Assembly: GCA_025331435.1 (NCBI GenBank)
Contig: JAIWNI010000025.1
Coordinates: 248,001 to 312,000 of the forward strand
Length of the DNA: 64,000 nucleotides
Direction of reading: 5' to 3'
Source: Choanephora cucurbitarum
Lineage: Eukaryota > Mucoromycota > Mucoromycetes > Mucorales > Choanephoraceae
The notes beneath the pieces are model-generated. The model searched no databases, was not told the DNA's origin, and saw only the letters and a list, made by a program, of their open reading frames with translations. Position numbers and translations under genes: made by a program. Position 1 is the stretch's first letter, and each line of letters opens with the position of its first letter. This document shows, one piece after another, positions 34,262-44,842 of the stretch.

Positions 34262-34972
34262 TTGTCAACATTAACAAGTGTTCCATTGCCAAGAAGCCAA
34301 ATCATCTGTCTTTTGAACAGGCATCTTTGGCAGGCATTGTTGCTTTCACAGCTTATCGAGGTGTAGTAGAGGATAGTCTTATCTCTTAGCAAAAAAGAAA
34401 GGTCTTGATTGTCGGCGCTTCTGGTGGTGTCGATAGCTATGGTGTCCAGTTTGCTAAAGCATCTCATCCTCAGGACACAGTTGTAGCTATCTGTAGTGGC
34501 AGATGTGCTGAATTTTTCAAGTCATTGGGTGTTGATGTAGTAATCTATTACACTGACAAGACTGTTTTTGAGGAGTTTTTAAAGCATTTTTAAAGCATTT
34601 TTGATCATATCTTTGATTGTGTAGGTGGTGATGCATATTCCAAGAAGTTGGACCCTCTCCTAAAGGAACTAGGTGCCTGTTCTATAGCAGTAGGACCTAT
34701 TAAACATACTGGACCAGAAAATGTGGGATTGTTCAGTATTGCTTCTGCATTATATACAATAGTCCGCATCAAGCTTTTTTCGCCTCACACTTCTAAATTG
34801 ATTTTGTGATTACCACATGATGCTTTCAGAACTGAAATTGCTCCTCTGCTCGAATTCAAGAAAGTACATGGTATGATTGTAGAACATCTTACCTCTCCGA
34901 GACGCCTTCAAAGCCCATGAGAAACTTTTGTCTCATCGTACCATAGGAAAGATTGTCTTGCGTGTCGATTAA
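34262..34972 (+). pseudogene. zinc-type alcohol dehydrogenase / quinone oxidoreductase (MDR) pseudogene, 5' cut by transposon
   Basis: Readable MDR motifs are FEQASLAGIVAFTAYRGV, then after an in-frame TAG the nucleotide-binding KVLIVGASGGVDSYGVQFAK, SGRCAEFFKSLGVDVVI, a broken region, FDHIFDCVGGDAYSKKLDPL and a C-terminal stretch with further stops. In working enzymes the GASGGV motif is followed by Gly; here it is Asp. A 12-base direct repeat TTTTTAAAGCAT adds a stop near 34590. The N-terminal domain is missing, with Tc1-like element 2 abutting the break. Confidence 0.7.
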
Positions 34973-35509
34973 AAAGCAAGAAGTTTTAAGCATAGTAACA
35001 TTAACTATAATATTATCAATAACACTATTTGTATAATACCACGTACAATAATAGTCTTATAATAATAAAACCATTCCCTATCATCTATTATACCGCAATG
35101 AAGGTGCGGTTTGTAATATGCTCGTCATCTATTAAATCTCATATTGTTTGCTACAATTTGAAAGCGTGCTTGTTGACAGATTTGTTTTGGCTACAAAATT
35201 CTCATGTGAAATAAGCGAGCTCTTGACTTCATCGACAGAATGCTTGAAAATTCAAGAGCATGACTTTCCTTCGATAAGGATATAATCACTAAAGAAGCAA
35301 AATACCAATATATGAAAAGTTCTTCATGTCAAAATTGAAATGCAACTCATGTAAATCATCATTTGTATCCCTATGATTCTTTCCAAACACAAGCCAATAA
35401 AAACAAAAAGAGATGCTATGGTAATGTTGGGTTTAACGTAGAAACATGTCTGTCTGTTATTTGATGTAAAGGAACTATCTAGACAAAAGATGTGTTGTAT
35501 TCAAGACAT
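34973..35509. other. intergenic interval downstream of eL37
   Basis: AT-rich; no gene or repeat recognised. Confidence 0.5.
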
Positions 35510-36280
35510 TTAAGCAGAGGCGGCAACAACCTTCTTGGCTTGGGTACCTATCAAGCAAAAAGAAAATTAATATGCGATGTTTATAGTACGTCAATTTTGA
35601 GATTGCTTTACCTTCACGGAAACCGTTCTTGAAACGACGTTGAACATCCTTCAAGTGGGCCATGCGACCAGTACCGGTAGTCTTTCTACGCTTACCCTTT
35701 TCGGACCAGTTGACTGTTGGCAAACAAAATGTCAGTAACTAATATAAATCAACTTATCTAATAACTTACAAGATCTGATCTTAGCAGCGGGGTAACCACA
35801 TTGAGCACAGGTCTTCTTTTGCTTGTGGAAAGAACGGTTGCCACAACGTCTGCAGAGGGTGTGGGTCTTTGTGTGACGCTTACCGAAGGAGCTGGTACCT
35901 TTGGTCTAAAGTGATGGTTAACAACTAATTATGATTCGAATGTCAGTCAAGAGCAGCTCCATCGCTTTCTCCGAGCCAGCCATGCTGTTTCTATCTCGCT
36001 TTTTGCTTTTTTTTTCGTCAATGAGGCGTTTAGATGAGCTGTTACATTGAATTCTATGTTTGCTTCGATGCATGTATTTTCTTTCTGCCATTGTGTTATA
36101 ATCTCTCGTGTTGCACATGATGTACATTGAATACAATCTCTATTCTATCACTTTTTTCCTGTCGAAAACGAAACAAACATCGATGCATCCGTCTCGGTGC
36201 TTCTGTCTGATCGATGACTAGTCGATTGATGGCTGGCTGGATGTTGGATGGATTGCTTCTTGCTTCATGTACTTTACCAT
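35510..36280 (-). CDS. RPL37: large ribosomal subunit protein eL37
   Basis: Four exons: 36280-36278 (only the ATG), 35905-35770, 35713-35612 and 35547-35510; 92 residues. The body [20 protein letters not shown], the zinc-binding cysteines of CRRCGN and [12 protein letters not shown] (CxxC...CxxC), and [20 protein letters not shown] are diagnostic. eL37 is a small zinc protein at the polypeptide exit region of the 60S subunit. No ATG precedes ACC AAA GGT in the second exon, so the start was placed at the nearest upstream ATG with a GTAAAG donor directly after it, giving a first intron of about 370 bases. Such early introns are common in fungal ribosomal genes. The start is inferred; the rest is secure. 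Confidence 0.92.
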
Positions 36281-37132
36281 TGTATTAAATTAAACCGCGT
36301 TTAGAAGGAGGGTTCAATTGAGTGCACCCAACAACACTGGGTATAGCTCCTCACTCCTTCCTGTCCGCTTGCGCTCTGCAGGCGCAAACACCGTCACATA
36401 TATTTTTTGTAGGACACCAAAAGTATCCGACACCCGCACTCTCCTCTTTGAGTGTCTATTTCAAAGTCAGGAGCCATTATCTTTATTTTTGCTTACGATC
36501 AATAACTTTTTTCTGCAACAAAGCATCAAAATGATCTTTATAGCCTTTGGAGAGAGAGAGAGAGAGAGAGGAGAAAAGAAGAAAAGCTGCTTGATTAGTT
36601 TCGATATATTGAATATGAAACGCAAGCTGATCTTGGACTATAACTTCAATATATTGTGAGCTAGCTCTATTTGCATAGCATTTATTGATAGATCAAGTAA
36701 ATATTGCTTTTGTTAAACAGTCTGTCAAGTGTTTCAGTTTTGTTCCGAGAATAATCATATTTAGCTGAATGCGAAGCGATTAAAGCTCTTTTTGGCCAAG
36801 ACTCTGATTGACAGCTATACTTTTGCTTTTCACCTCTGCCAGCAACCAAAGTCAAGATATCATTCTCTTTAACAAATGCGCGTCTTGCAAAGTTGTTATT
36901 GATGATCCATAAAGACAAAATTAAAAAGGAAAAGGTTGTTTTTGTATTTTATAGAACAGAATACGTTGTTAACGTCAATGCCTTTTTCGTCAAGAAATAA
37001 ATGAAGCAGAGTGTTCTCGGTAAGCAAACAGCAAGCTCCTATTGGTCGAGCTTAGTAAAATCAGAAGTTTAAAATAAAAAAAAGGCGTACGCGTAAACAA
37101 AATCATCTTTGCATAATTCAAATTAATCTGCA
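36281..37132. promoter_or_regulatory. divergent promoter region of eL37 and the Ubp2-like gene
   Basis: 850 bases with a GA microsatellite at about 36550-36572. Short frames here look spurious. No specific ribosomal-protein promoter element recognised. Confidence 0.45.
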
Positions 37133-40100
37133 ATGTCGGATAATACAGCTCCTGAACTACCATCTCGCCATGCTACAGTTGCAGGATCGAAAACATTAGT
37201 CGAATGTCCTTGCTACTCTCCCTTAGCTTTATTGGTTCATTTCGAGACTTTTCAAAGTGATCATCAGCACACTTTCAAAACCTTCTATACTCCATCAACA
37301 GCAATAGAAGAAGACGACGACGATGAGTCACTGACCGAGCGCTTCAGTTGTCAAACCTGCCACTCGTGGCTCATTGTTCAGCGTACAACATCAAAGGGAA
37401 GTCGATGTACAGGACCTGATTATCCTTGTCACCACTTCCACTCACAGGGACGAGAAAACTACCAGTGTTGTGGATGTGGTTATGGTCTTGCAGCTGAAAT
37501 GCAACCCCCAGCCTTACCTATTGATGTCCTCAAGCGCTTAGAGGCTACTCGGCCAAAAGCAAGATCGTTTGCTGATTCCGCACAACAGAAAGAAGCATCA
37601 CCTACTGTGGAAAGCACTTATTCTACAATTTTGATATATGTCAATGACCTTATTAATGGTACAAGGAGAAGCATCAATTCAGCCAATCGTGCATTTTTGG
37701 AGCGTATTGGATTCAATGATATTAGGTGTGTGTGTATCAATCAAGCTTAATGCTATTAAGAAAAAGCCTAAGACTGACTCAAAAAAAGTCAAATACTTTT
37801 AGAAGTTGTTGGATTCCAACTCGTGGATGGCCACTTCGTGCCTCCAGAAGTCCAGCCCAATTCACCAGAGGAAGAGCGGTTATATCAAATTCGCCATGAA
37901 TTAGTTCTATCATTAGATACACTTCGACAACAATTAGGTTCTACAAGCGTACCTCAGCTACAAGATAATATCAACATCAAAGTAAAAACAGCAAATATGC
38001 AACCATTACTTGGGCTTGTTACTTCACTTGAAACTCGATATACAACGGATGATGCATATATCAGAAAGGTTTACAATCGTTTTGGTCTTACACCAGGTGC
38101 ATCTGATACATTAGTATCATGGATTTATAACAGGTTGCTTAATGAGCCTACTATATCAGTTGATTCTTATGATGCCATGGATGATCTGACCACAATTGCC
38201 AACCATACAAGCTCTGTGACTCTTCAGACATTAGTAGCTATTGAGCGTAGTCAAGGAAAGATAGGAAAGAACGATATTAGTGATGCATATGCTTATTTCG
38301 ATGCTCCTGTTGAGACACCAGACGATCTACTCATTGGCCTATATCAGGTCAAGATAACAGATGAGCCTTTTGAAAGAAATAAGCATCAAGATAAATTGAC
38401 AACAATTGCAATTGCAAGACAAAGTGCTGAGCTCATTGAGTTTTTGAAACAACAAAAAGGTGTCTCATCACTTTGTGCAGAGAACGCAATTGGCAGTAAG
38501 TGTTTAGTTTTCTTCTTTTAATCCCTTTTGGGAATTTATCAATTGATCTGTATCTTTGTAGTTCCATCTCATATGATAAACAGTCAGCGACAAGTGTAAG
38601 TTCTCTTTTCTTTTACTTTTATTATTTTGTCAATATGGAATCAAACGAACAATTCAATGGGACCTTTTATTATGCCAATCGTCTTTCAAAGGAAAAGATT
38701 GTTACTAAAGAGAAGCTTACTCATACAACCCACAAAAACTATAGACCTGTAGGCCTTAACAATATCGGCAACACTTGCTATTTTAACAGTCTGCTTCAGG
38801 TAAAGAAAAAAAAACCACAAACAATCTATAACAGTTCCGTCGTATTCATTTTTTTCCTACTCGTTGAAAAAAAAAGTACTACTATACCATTGTGCCTTTT
38901 AGAGAAACAATGATCCACAACGAAAATTACGTTGAAGATGAATACAGTGAACCAAAAAAGATAGGCGGTATAAAAGTGGATCTATCAGAAATTCGACGTG
39001 CAAAGAGATGTGAGTAGTCAAACCAAAAGAATAGGGTGTCTTTCGGTTCATTTAATATCTTTTTTTTTTGTCTCTTAAGTTGTCACATTGTTGAAAGAGT
39101 TATTTTGTAACATCCAACGTTGCAAAGAAAGGGCAATTTCACCTCAATACGATTTAGCCTATATGGCTTTATTAAATGAAAAAGACGATAGTATTCAAGA
39201 GGAAGAAAGCAAGAAGCCTGCAGAAGAAGATCTCTCGCAACTAGTAGCGCAGGACGATAGCAATGGCGATAGTAAAATGAACGTGGGCGATGATATCCAA
39301 AATACCAAAGATAGTGAGGCAGTAGACACTGAAATGATGGAAGCAATTCGAGACGACTCAGAAATTCAGGCTGCCGTAACTGAGGTTCCTGTGAAAGACG
39401 AAGACTTATCATTAGAAGCGCCTCCCTCATATGAATCAATTGTATCTGAAGAGAAACTGAAGCAGCCACTAGTAGATGTAAAGAAACCAGAGCAAAAGGA
39501 GAGACCAAATGTTGATTCAATGATGTTTGGAAGACAGCAAGACGTGACTGAATGCATGGGCAACGTCATGTATCTCGTTGAAGCTGCTCTTAAACCTCTA
39601 TCCAAGACAGAAGATGGAGAACAAGTAGATGATATGATACGTCAAACATTCTATGGCAAAGCTCGTCAGATCTTATCATACCGTGACAACACAACTTTGC
39701 AAACAGTGAAGAAAGAGCAAGAGGAAGATTTCTCGCATATTATCGTGGATGCCAAAGAGGGAAAGAATCTTTACGATATTATGGATGAATACTTCTTTGC
39801 CAATCAAGTCGATTTTCAAGGTGGGCATGAAGCTACTCGCGAAGTTACTGTCAAATCGTTTCCTCCTATCCTTCAAGTCCTTGTTCAGGTATGATTTATA
39901 TACCGCTTTCCTTTGTCTTGTAGTTAAAAAAAGCTCTTACTTGGTTTTTCTTTTAGCGTGTTCAATTTGATCGTGCAACAGTCAACGTATATAAATCAAA
40001 TGCTTATGTTCAGTTTGATAAAACTATTTATCTTGACAGATATATTGAAGATAATTTTGAGGAACTAAAAGATAAACGAGCTCAAGTAGCTGCTTGGAGA

Positions 40101-40717
40101 GCAGAACTGGATACAGTCACTCAAGAAGTCAAGAAGTACACACATTCAGATGTAAATTCATTGAAAAAAAAAAAGTTTTGTACACTGCTTTGACTGAGAC
40201 CTGCCGTTCTTTTTTTCTATAGATATGTAAAATGCCAATTCCTGATTTGTTGGATGCAACTCGACAGGTGCTCGAAGATTTTTTGAGAGATAATAGTGAA
40301 GAAACTCAAGAGAAGCAAGAACAGTTTAGAGATGCCTTGGAGTTACTGAACAAAGAAGCTGAAGAGAAACGAGCACTGATTGAGGAAGGCAACCAAAGAA
40401 TTACAGAACTAAAGAAGAGCATAGAAACACAATACAAGGATCATACCAAAGTAGCATACAACTTACATGCTGTCTTTATCCATCAAGGCCAGGCCAACTA
40501 TGGTCATTATTGGATTTATATCTTAGATCATGTAAAGAATCAATGGTGGAAATACAATGACTCTTTAGTTACTAAAGTCAATGAAAGCGAAATCTTCCAT
40601 GACACAACTGGTTCAACTGCCAATCCATATTTCTTGGTATATGTTGATGCAAACCGAACGCAAGAGTATGTTGAGACCATTCCTGCAGCTCTAGATGATG
40701 TTGCTAATGCTGCATAA
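37133..40717 (+). CDS. ubiquitin carboxyl-terminal hydrolase, Ubp2-like
   Basis: Proposed exons: 37133-37725, 37789-38495, 38588-38799, 38877-39009, 39080-39888, 39957-40151 and 40223-40717, totalling 1047 residues. The N-terminal third has two CxxC pairs (FSCQTCHSW and YQCCGCGYG) of the Ubp2 family. The USP catalytic core begins YRPVGLNNIGNTCYFNSLLQ with the nucleophile Cys497, continues YYYTIVPFRETMI, GRQQDVTECMGNVM, and ends with the His box NYGHYWIYILDHV (His978) and WWKYNDSLVTKV. An acidic insertion of about 100 residues (39180-39480) and a coiled coil (40230-40430) lie inside the core, as in Ubp2, which trims Lys63-linked chains with Rsp5. The join at 38496-38587 is uncertain: my acceptor keeps frame but adds a hydrophobic stretch (SLFFYFYYFV) that may be an unspliced part. 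Confidence 0.85.
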
Positions 40718-41597
40718 AACAACTTTTTTTTTTGAATAAAGAACATTGATACAAATTAACAAGAGCACCATTTCCTCATTCTTTAAAAGTTGTATGTGGC
40801 AAAACTAGTCAACTTCATGTAATTAGACATAGCCTTTTGTTGATTTATTTTAGAAGCCCCTAGGATAGATTCCTTGTATGATAAAATGGAAGTATACGAA
40901 TCAACATAACTGACTATATCAAAACTTTATCAAAAGGATAAGCAAGTATTTTCATGAACGCAAAAGTGCAAGAGAAGCAAATTTTATTCGTTTATACGAT
41001 ATTCCAAACTGACTGCCTAAAGTCATAATATATGAAGCAGTTGTCTCAAATGCATGCTTAGATCAACACCATCTATCAGCATCCAAACTTACTTGATTTA
41101 CCTAGGATAAACTATAACAACAACTCTACAAGATTTGCTTTGATTCAGTAAACTCAAGACTTGGATAAGCATTAGTTTTAGTTCAGTGAATGGGTTAGTT
41201 TGATGTTTATCTATATCTATTCTTTCTCAAGCGAAATATGTACACATCTTTTGCCAAAACGATGTCGCATAAGGAAGAGGATTTTATTACATCTATGCAT
41301 CTAGACTGCAACTTCTTTAGCCACTCAAGTGAGCTTGAAAACAAACAATAGGTAACCACTTCCCACAAGCTGCCCACTATCTTCTCTTGTTGTACTTTTC
41401 GTACATGTAATATTTGAGATGCTATATGTTTGATGACTCGATCTAACTTTTGTTGGTCTATGACTAGAGGAATATTGTCATTAATCTAGCTTAAAATGCT
41501 TTGCATTAGGGAAGTGCTGACCTCTTGTCAATGAATGACTATGTCAATCTCAGTCGTATTTGATCCTTAGTACCATTCCATAAAATTACGCACTTAA

Positions 41598-41656
41598 TAA
41601 AGTAGTCGCTTTATTTAAAAGTATTCATGTTCTTTAGAAATACACTATTAACACTC
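41598..41656. mobile_element. MITE fragment, copy 3 (left end only)
   Basis: AGTAGTCGCTTTATTTAAAA followed by TTCATGTTCTTTAGAAATAC matches the left halves of the copies at 7505 and 32175. A TA precedes it. No right end is visible. Confidence 0.6.
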
Positions 41657-41814
41657 TGATATGACTTTTCTTTGAGCTTGTTGCCTTTTTTCAGAAGGTC
41701 GTTATGCAGAGCATCTGAAAAAAAATGCCTTTGTTCTTATCCTCGCAAGCGAACATATCTCCAGACCCATGATTGAACAAAATCAAATTCACTTTAGAGT
41801 CTTCTCCTGTGTCA

Positions 41815-42309
41815 TCAATCTTCTTCATCCTCTATGAATATTTGATTTCGGGAGGCATGACATTCAAATTTATGATTGAACACTTGCCAGTCTATCATCA
41901 TTGCATTTTCATACAACCCACCGCTTAATGTTATAGTTCTCATCAAAATTAAGTGCAGAGTATAGCAAGTCGCGGTAAGTATTTCATGGTGCCAAAGAGC
42001 GATGCTATTAGAAATGATATTTTGCAAAGCTCGAGGTTAGAATATAACTTGGTCTGGTAGAATATTTAATTCAACCAACAGTTTCATCAAAGCTATTGAG
42101 AGCAACGTAAAATCACTTGTTTGCAGAACAAAAAGCATGCTCTCAACAAGGAACTCATTGTCTTCCAGTAGTTTGGTATGGGATAATCGGATAAGAAGAT
42201 GCCTCTCTTGCTCATTTGTAGCCAATGACAATGTAATCTTTATTCTTCTCTTTGTACTCGGTATTTCGTCTTTGAATCTTTCTGAAATCAACCCTGTACT
42301 GGATAACAC
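41815..42309 (-). pseudogene. two adjoining minus-strand frames of unknown origin
   Basis: The frame ending at 42037 (containing RFKDEIPSTKRRIKITLSLA and LLEDNEFLVESMLFVLQTSD) is followed in the same reading frame, after a stop, by ALQNIISNSIALWHHEILTA. This is consistent with one helical protein broken by a stop codon. Not recognised and may be spurious. Confidence 0.25.
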
Positions 42310-42760
42310 CCTCTCTTTAGTCTTGCTTCATTCTCTCAAAAATCAAACAAGAACTTGAGGAGTTGCGTGTTGCGCATACTAGGAATAGCATATGCCAGAA
42401 TAAGCCTAACCTCGTTGACTTGATCAATTGATTTATCTGTTAAGGCAATAGAAGAAAGAAGCTACATGAAGTAGCATTTATTTATGCAGAATTTTTTATG
42501 CCCCAAAGGGTGTGTTACGGTTAAAAGGTTAGCGAATCAGATTAAAAGCACGAAATATTTGCCAAGCTCTTTATAAGCTCAGCTGTTCGATCCTTTCTAT
42601 TTTTGATAATTAAGTTTTGGGATTGGTGCCATGATTTTTAATTTCGGAAAAACAAAGCAGATTTATAGCAAACAATAACAAGTTGTGATTTCTCTCTCCT
42701 TTCTTGTCTTTTTCTCCCCTTTCTACTTCTTTCTTTTTTTTCGACACTTTTCAACAAACA

Positions 42761-43688
42761 ATGAACAGACCTCAACCTCCTTCAGTTCCTAATGGATGGT
42801 GAGTTGATCGAAAACTTGTTATTGTTGTACGAGTATGCTAATTCATGTTTTAAAGGCTTGCACTCTGGGATGATGCATCACAGCGTTATTACTACGTAGA
42901 ACAAGCAACTGGAACTTCATATTGGGAATTACCAGCTAGTGCACTAAAAGCAGCGGAAGCGGGGTATCCTCAACCACAGACACAGGGATATCCTCAATCA
43001 CAGACACAAGGCTATCCTCAAACCATGCCAGGTGGTGAAAGCAGCTCTTACCATGGCACTACTGGCTCAACGAATTCGACATATCCTACACAATCAACAG
43101 GATCTCCGAATGTAGCGGGAGCAGAGGGAGAGCGAGGCATAGGAAAGATGCTTCAAGGTATGCCATAAAGTACACCTGATTCATGCCATTCTCATTTACA
43201 TTTCATAAATTTAGGATTCCCGGGAGGTGCTATTGCTGGCGGCTTATTAGGGTTAGACAGAACAATGATTTGTATTCTAGGACGGATTGTAATAACACAA
43301 TGTTTGTTGATATAGTATTGCTGCAGGAAAATTCTTGGGAAATCATCACAGCCATAATAACCAGCATCATAACAATGGAGTAAGTACTTACAAAACAAAC
43401 AAGACAAGAAAAGCACTATGCTCAACTCAGATTAGTATCAACAGGGTTATTATCCTCCACCACCACCTTCACATCATGGTAGCTTCAGTAGCTTGACTCA
43501 ACATATTCCATTTATTGGCGGAGGTCATGGTAAGGAAGCAAAGCATGCTTTGTGGATAATAAACTGATTTACATAAAACAGATAATCATCATGGAGGACA
43601 TCATCATGGAGGACATCATCACGGAGGACATCATCACGGAGGACATCATGGAGGACATCACGGAGGACATCATCATAGTTTCTTTTAA
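42761..43688 (+). CDS. WW-domain protein with glycine zipper and His-Gly repeat tail
   Basis: Six exons: 42761-42798, 42856-43157, 43215-43251, 43316-43379, 43436-43529 and 43582-43688; 213 residues. Residues about 10-45 form a WW domain (GWLALWDDASQRYYYVEQ to TSYWELPA) with both Trp and the Tyr block. Then come three GYPQ-type repeats, a Ser/Thr-rich linker, a glycine zipper FPGGAIAGGLLGGIAAGKFL that could insert in or associate with membranes, a poly-Pro stretch, and a tail of HHGGHH repeats. WW domains bind proline-rich peptides; the zipper and tail suggest membrane or metal association. No orthologue known to me. The fifth exon may start nine bases later (43445); both choices keep frame. 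Confidence 0.8.
43588..43676 (+). repeat. coding minisatellite for HHGG repeats
   Basis: Six to seven tandem units of GGAGGACATCATCAY (12 or 15 bases), all in frame within the last exon of the WW protein. Confidence 0.9.
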
Positions 43689-44396
43689 GAAAAAGGAATT
43701 GTGATGCCCTAAGCTTTTGCAAAAAGATTTAGATATTACAAAACACTTTGTTCTATGGTCTTTTGTTCCAAGTAGAATACTATACAATCAATAAAACAAA
43801 AGCAGTTCTAAAACAGAAGTTTTTTTTGACAGACTTAAGTATATACCTACTCTAGCTTCTGGATGTTGAGCTGTAGGTGCTTTTCTGTTGAACAGATTTT
43901 ATCAAAAAAAATGAGAATATTCCGAATCAAGACAACAAACTCCAGTACAAAGAAAGGCAATGACAAAAAGAATAACAAGCTAGCTGGTCCCAAACATAGG
44001 TGAAGCTTCAAATTGAAAGAGAAATGTCTAGCAGAACTGATTTATATAAGGCAAAAGAAGCTTTAGCACATGTTACATTCATAGAAATTGAAATTTTGAT
44101 TAAATTTTGTGAAATTCAACTTCCTGTAAGTGTATAATGCTAAGTGATTACCTTTTAATTATTTGAAAACTTTGACTATTTACCTAGAAACTGATATTTG
44201 TTATAGACTGTATATGCTCTCTTCTTCTTCTTGTCAAAGTCAGTTTGATAGAAAAAAAAAAAGCTTCATGAAACAAACCACTTAGCTCATGAATTTGTCT
44301 TTTGTCAATGCATAAACTGAGTGTGACTTGACACGCTTTTAAAAAAAATATGTAGAATCCTGCATTTAGAAATTTATTCTTTCTTTAACAAGTTCA
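43689..44396. other. intergenic interval before MGR2
   Basis: About 700 bases, AT-rich, no gene recognised. Confidence 0.5.
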
Positions 44397-44738
44397 ATGG
44401 AGCCTTCTGCTTTTGAAAAGATGAAGATGGGCGCCGCCATGGGCGGTACAGTAGGCTTATGTATTGGTTTTGTCTTTGGAACTGTCAGTCTTCTTCGTTA
44501 TGGTCCAGGCAACAAAAGCGCAGTAAGCCTACTCAGTCAATACATGGTTGGCTCAGCTGCTTCTTTCGGCTTTTTTATGTGTAAATAACTGTGACAAGGT
44601 TATCACCATTGTTTTACTAACATAGTATTAGCTATAGGATCTGTTGTTCGTTCAGAAAGTCGATTACCTTTTGCTATGAGCGATGCCAAACGACCCATTC
44701 TCGTAAAACCACGCGACAACCAACAGAAATTCATTTAA
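44397..44738 (+). CDS. MGR2: Mgr2/Romo1-like TIM23 complex subunit
   Basis: Two exons (44397-44580 and 44626-44738), 98 residues. The family core is clear: PSAFEKMKMGAAMGGTVGLC, IGFVFGTVSLLRYGPG, then LSQYMVGSAASFGFFM and IGSVVRSE. It has two glycine-rich membrane helices (about residues 11-32 and 48-67). Mgr2 lies in the inner mitochondrial membrane, couples TIM23 to TIM21 and gates lateral release of preproteins; animal Romo1 is related. The donor GTAAAT at 44581 was chosen because it alone joins the two halves in frame. It converges on the tuberin gene with 104 bases between stops. Confidence 0.92.
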
Positions 44739-44842
44739 CCATGTACAATAAAAAAATGTATTATATATCTTTATTCAACGAATATGCTTTTTTTTTTTTT
44801 ATAAGGAATAGATGTTTACATGGCAGGGATATAGAAAAGATA

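Larger units (their letters stand above)
40718..42760. other. 2-kb gene-poor interval
   Basis: Contains a MITE fragment at 41598 and decayed frames at 41815-42309. The rest shows nothing recognisable. Confidence 0.5.

Noticed and set aside
36318..36659. 113-codon frame between eL37 and Ubp2
   Set aside because: It runs through a GA microsatellite and has no family resemblance; more likely promoter DNA.
43525..43787. Minus-strand frames with DDVLRD and MSS repeats
   Set aside because: They are the reverse reading of the HHGG minisatellite in the WW gene.
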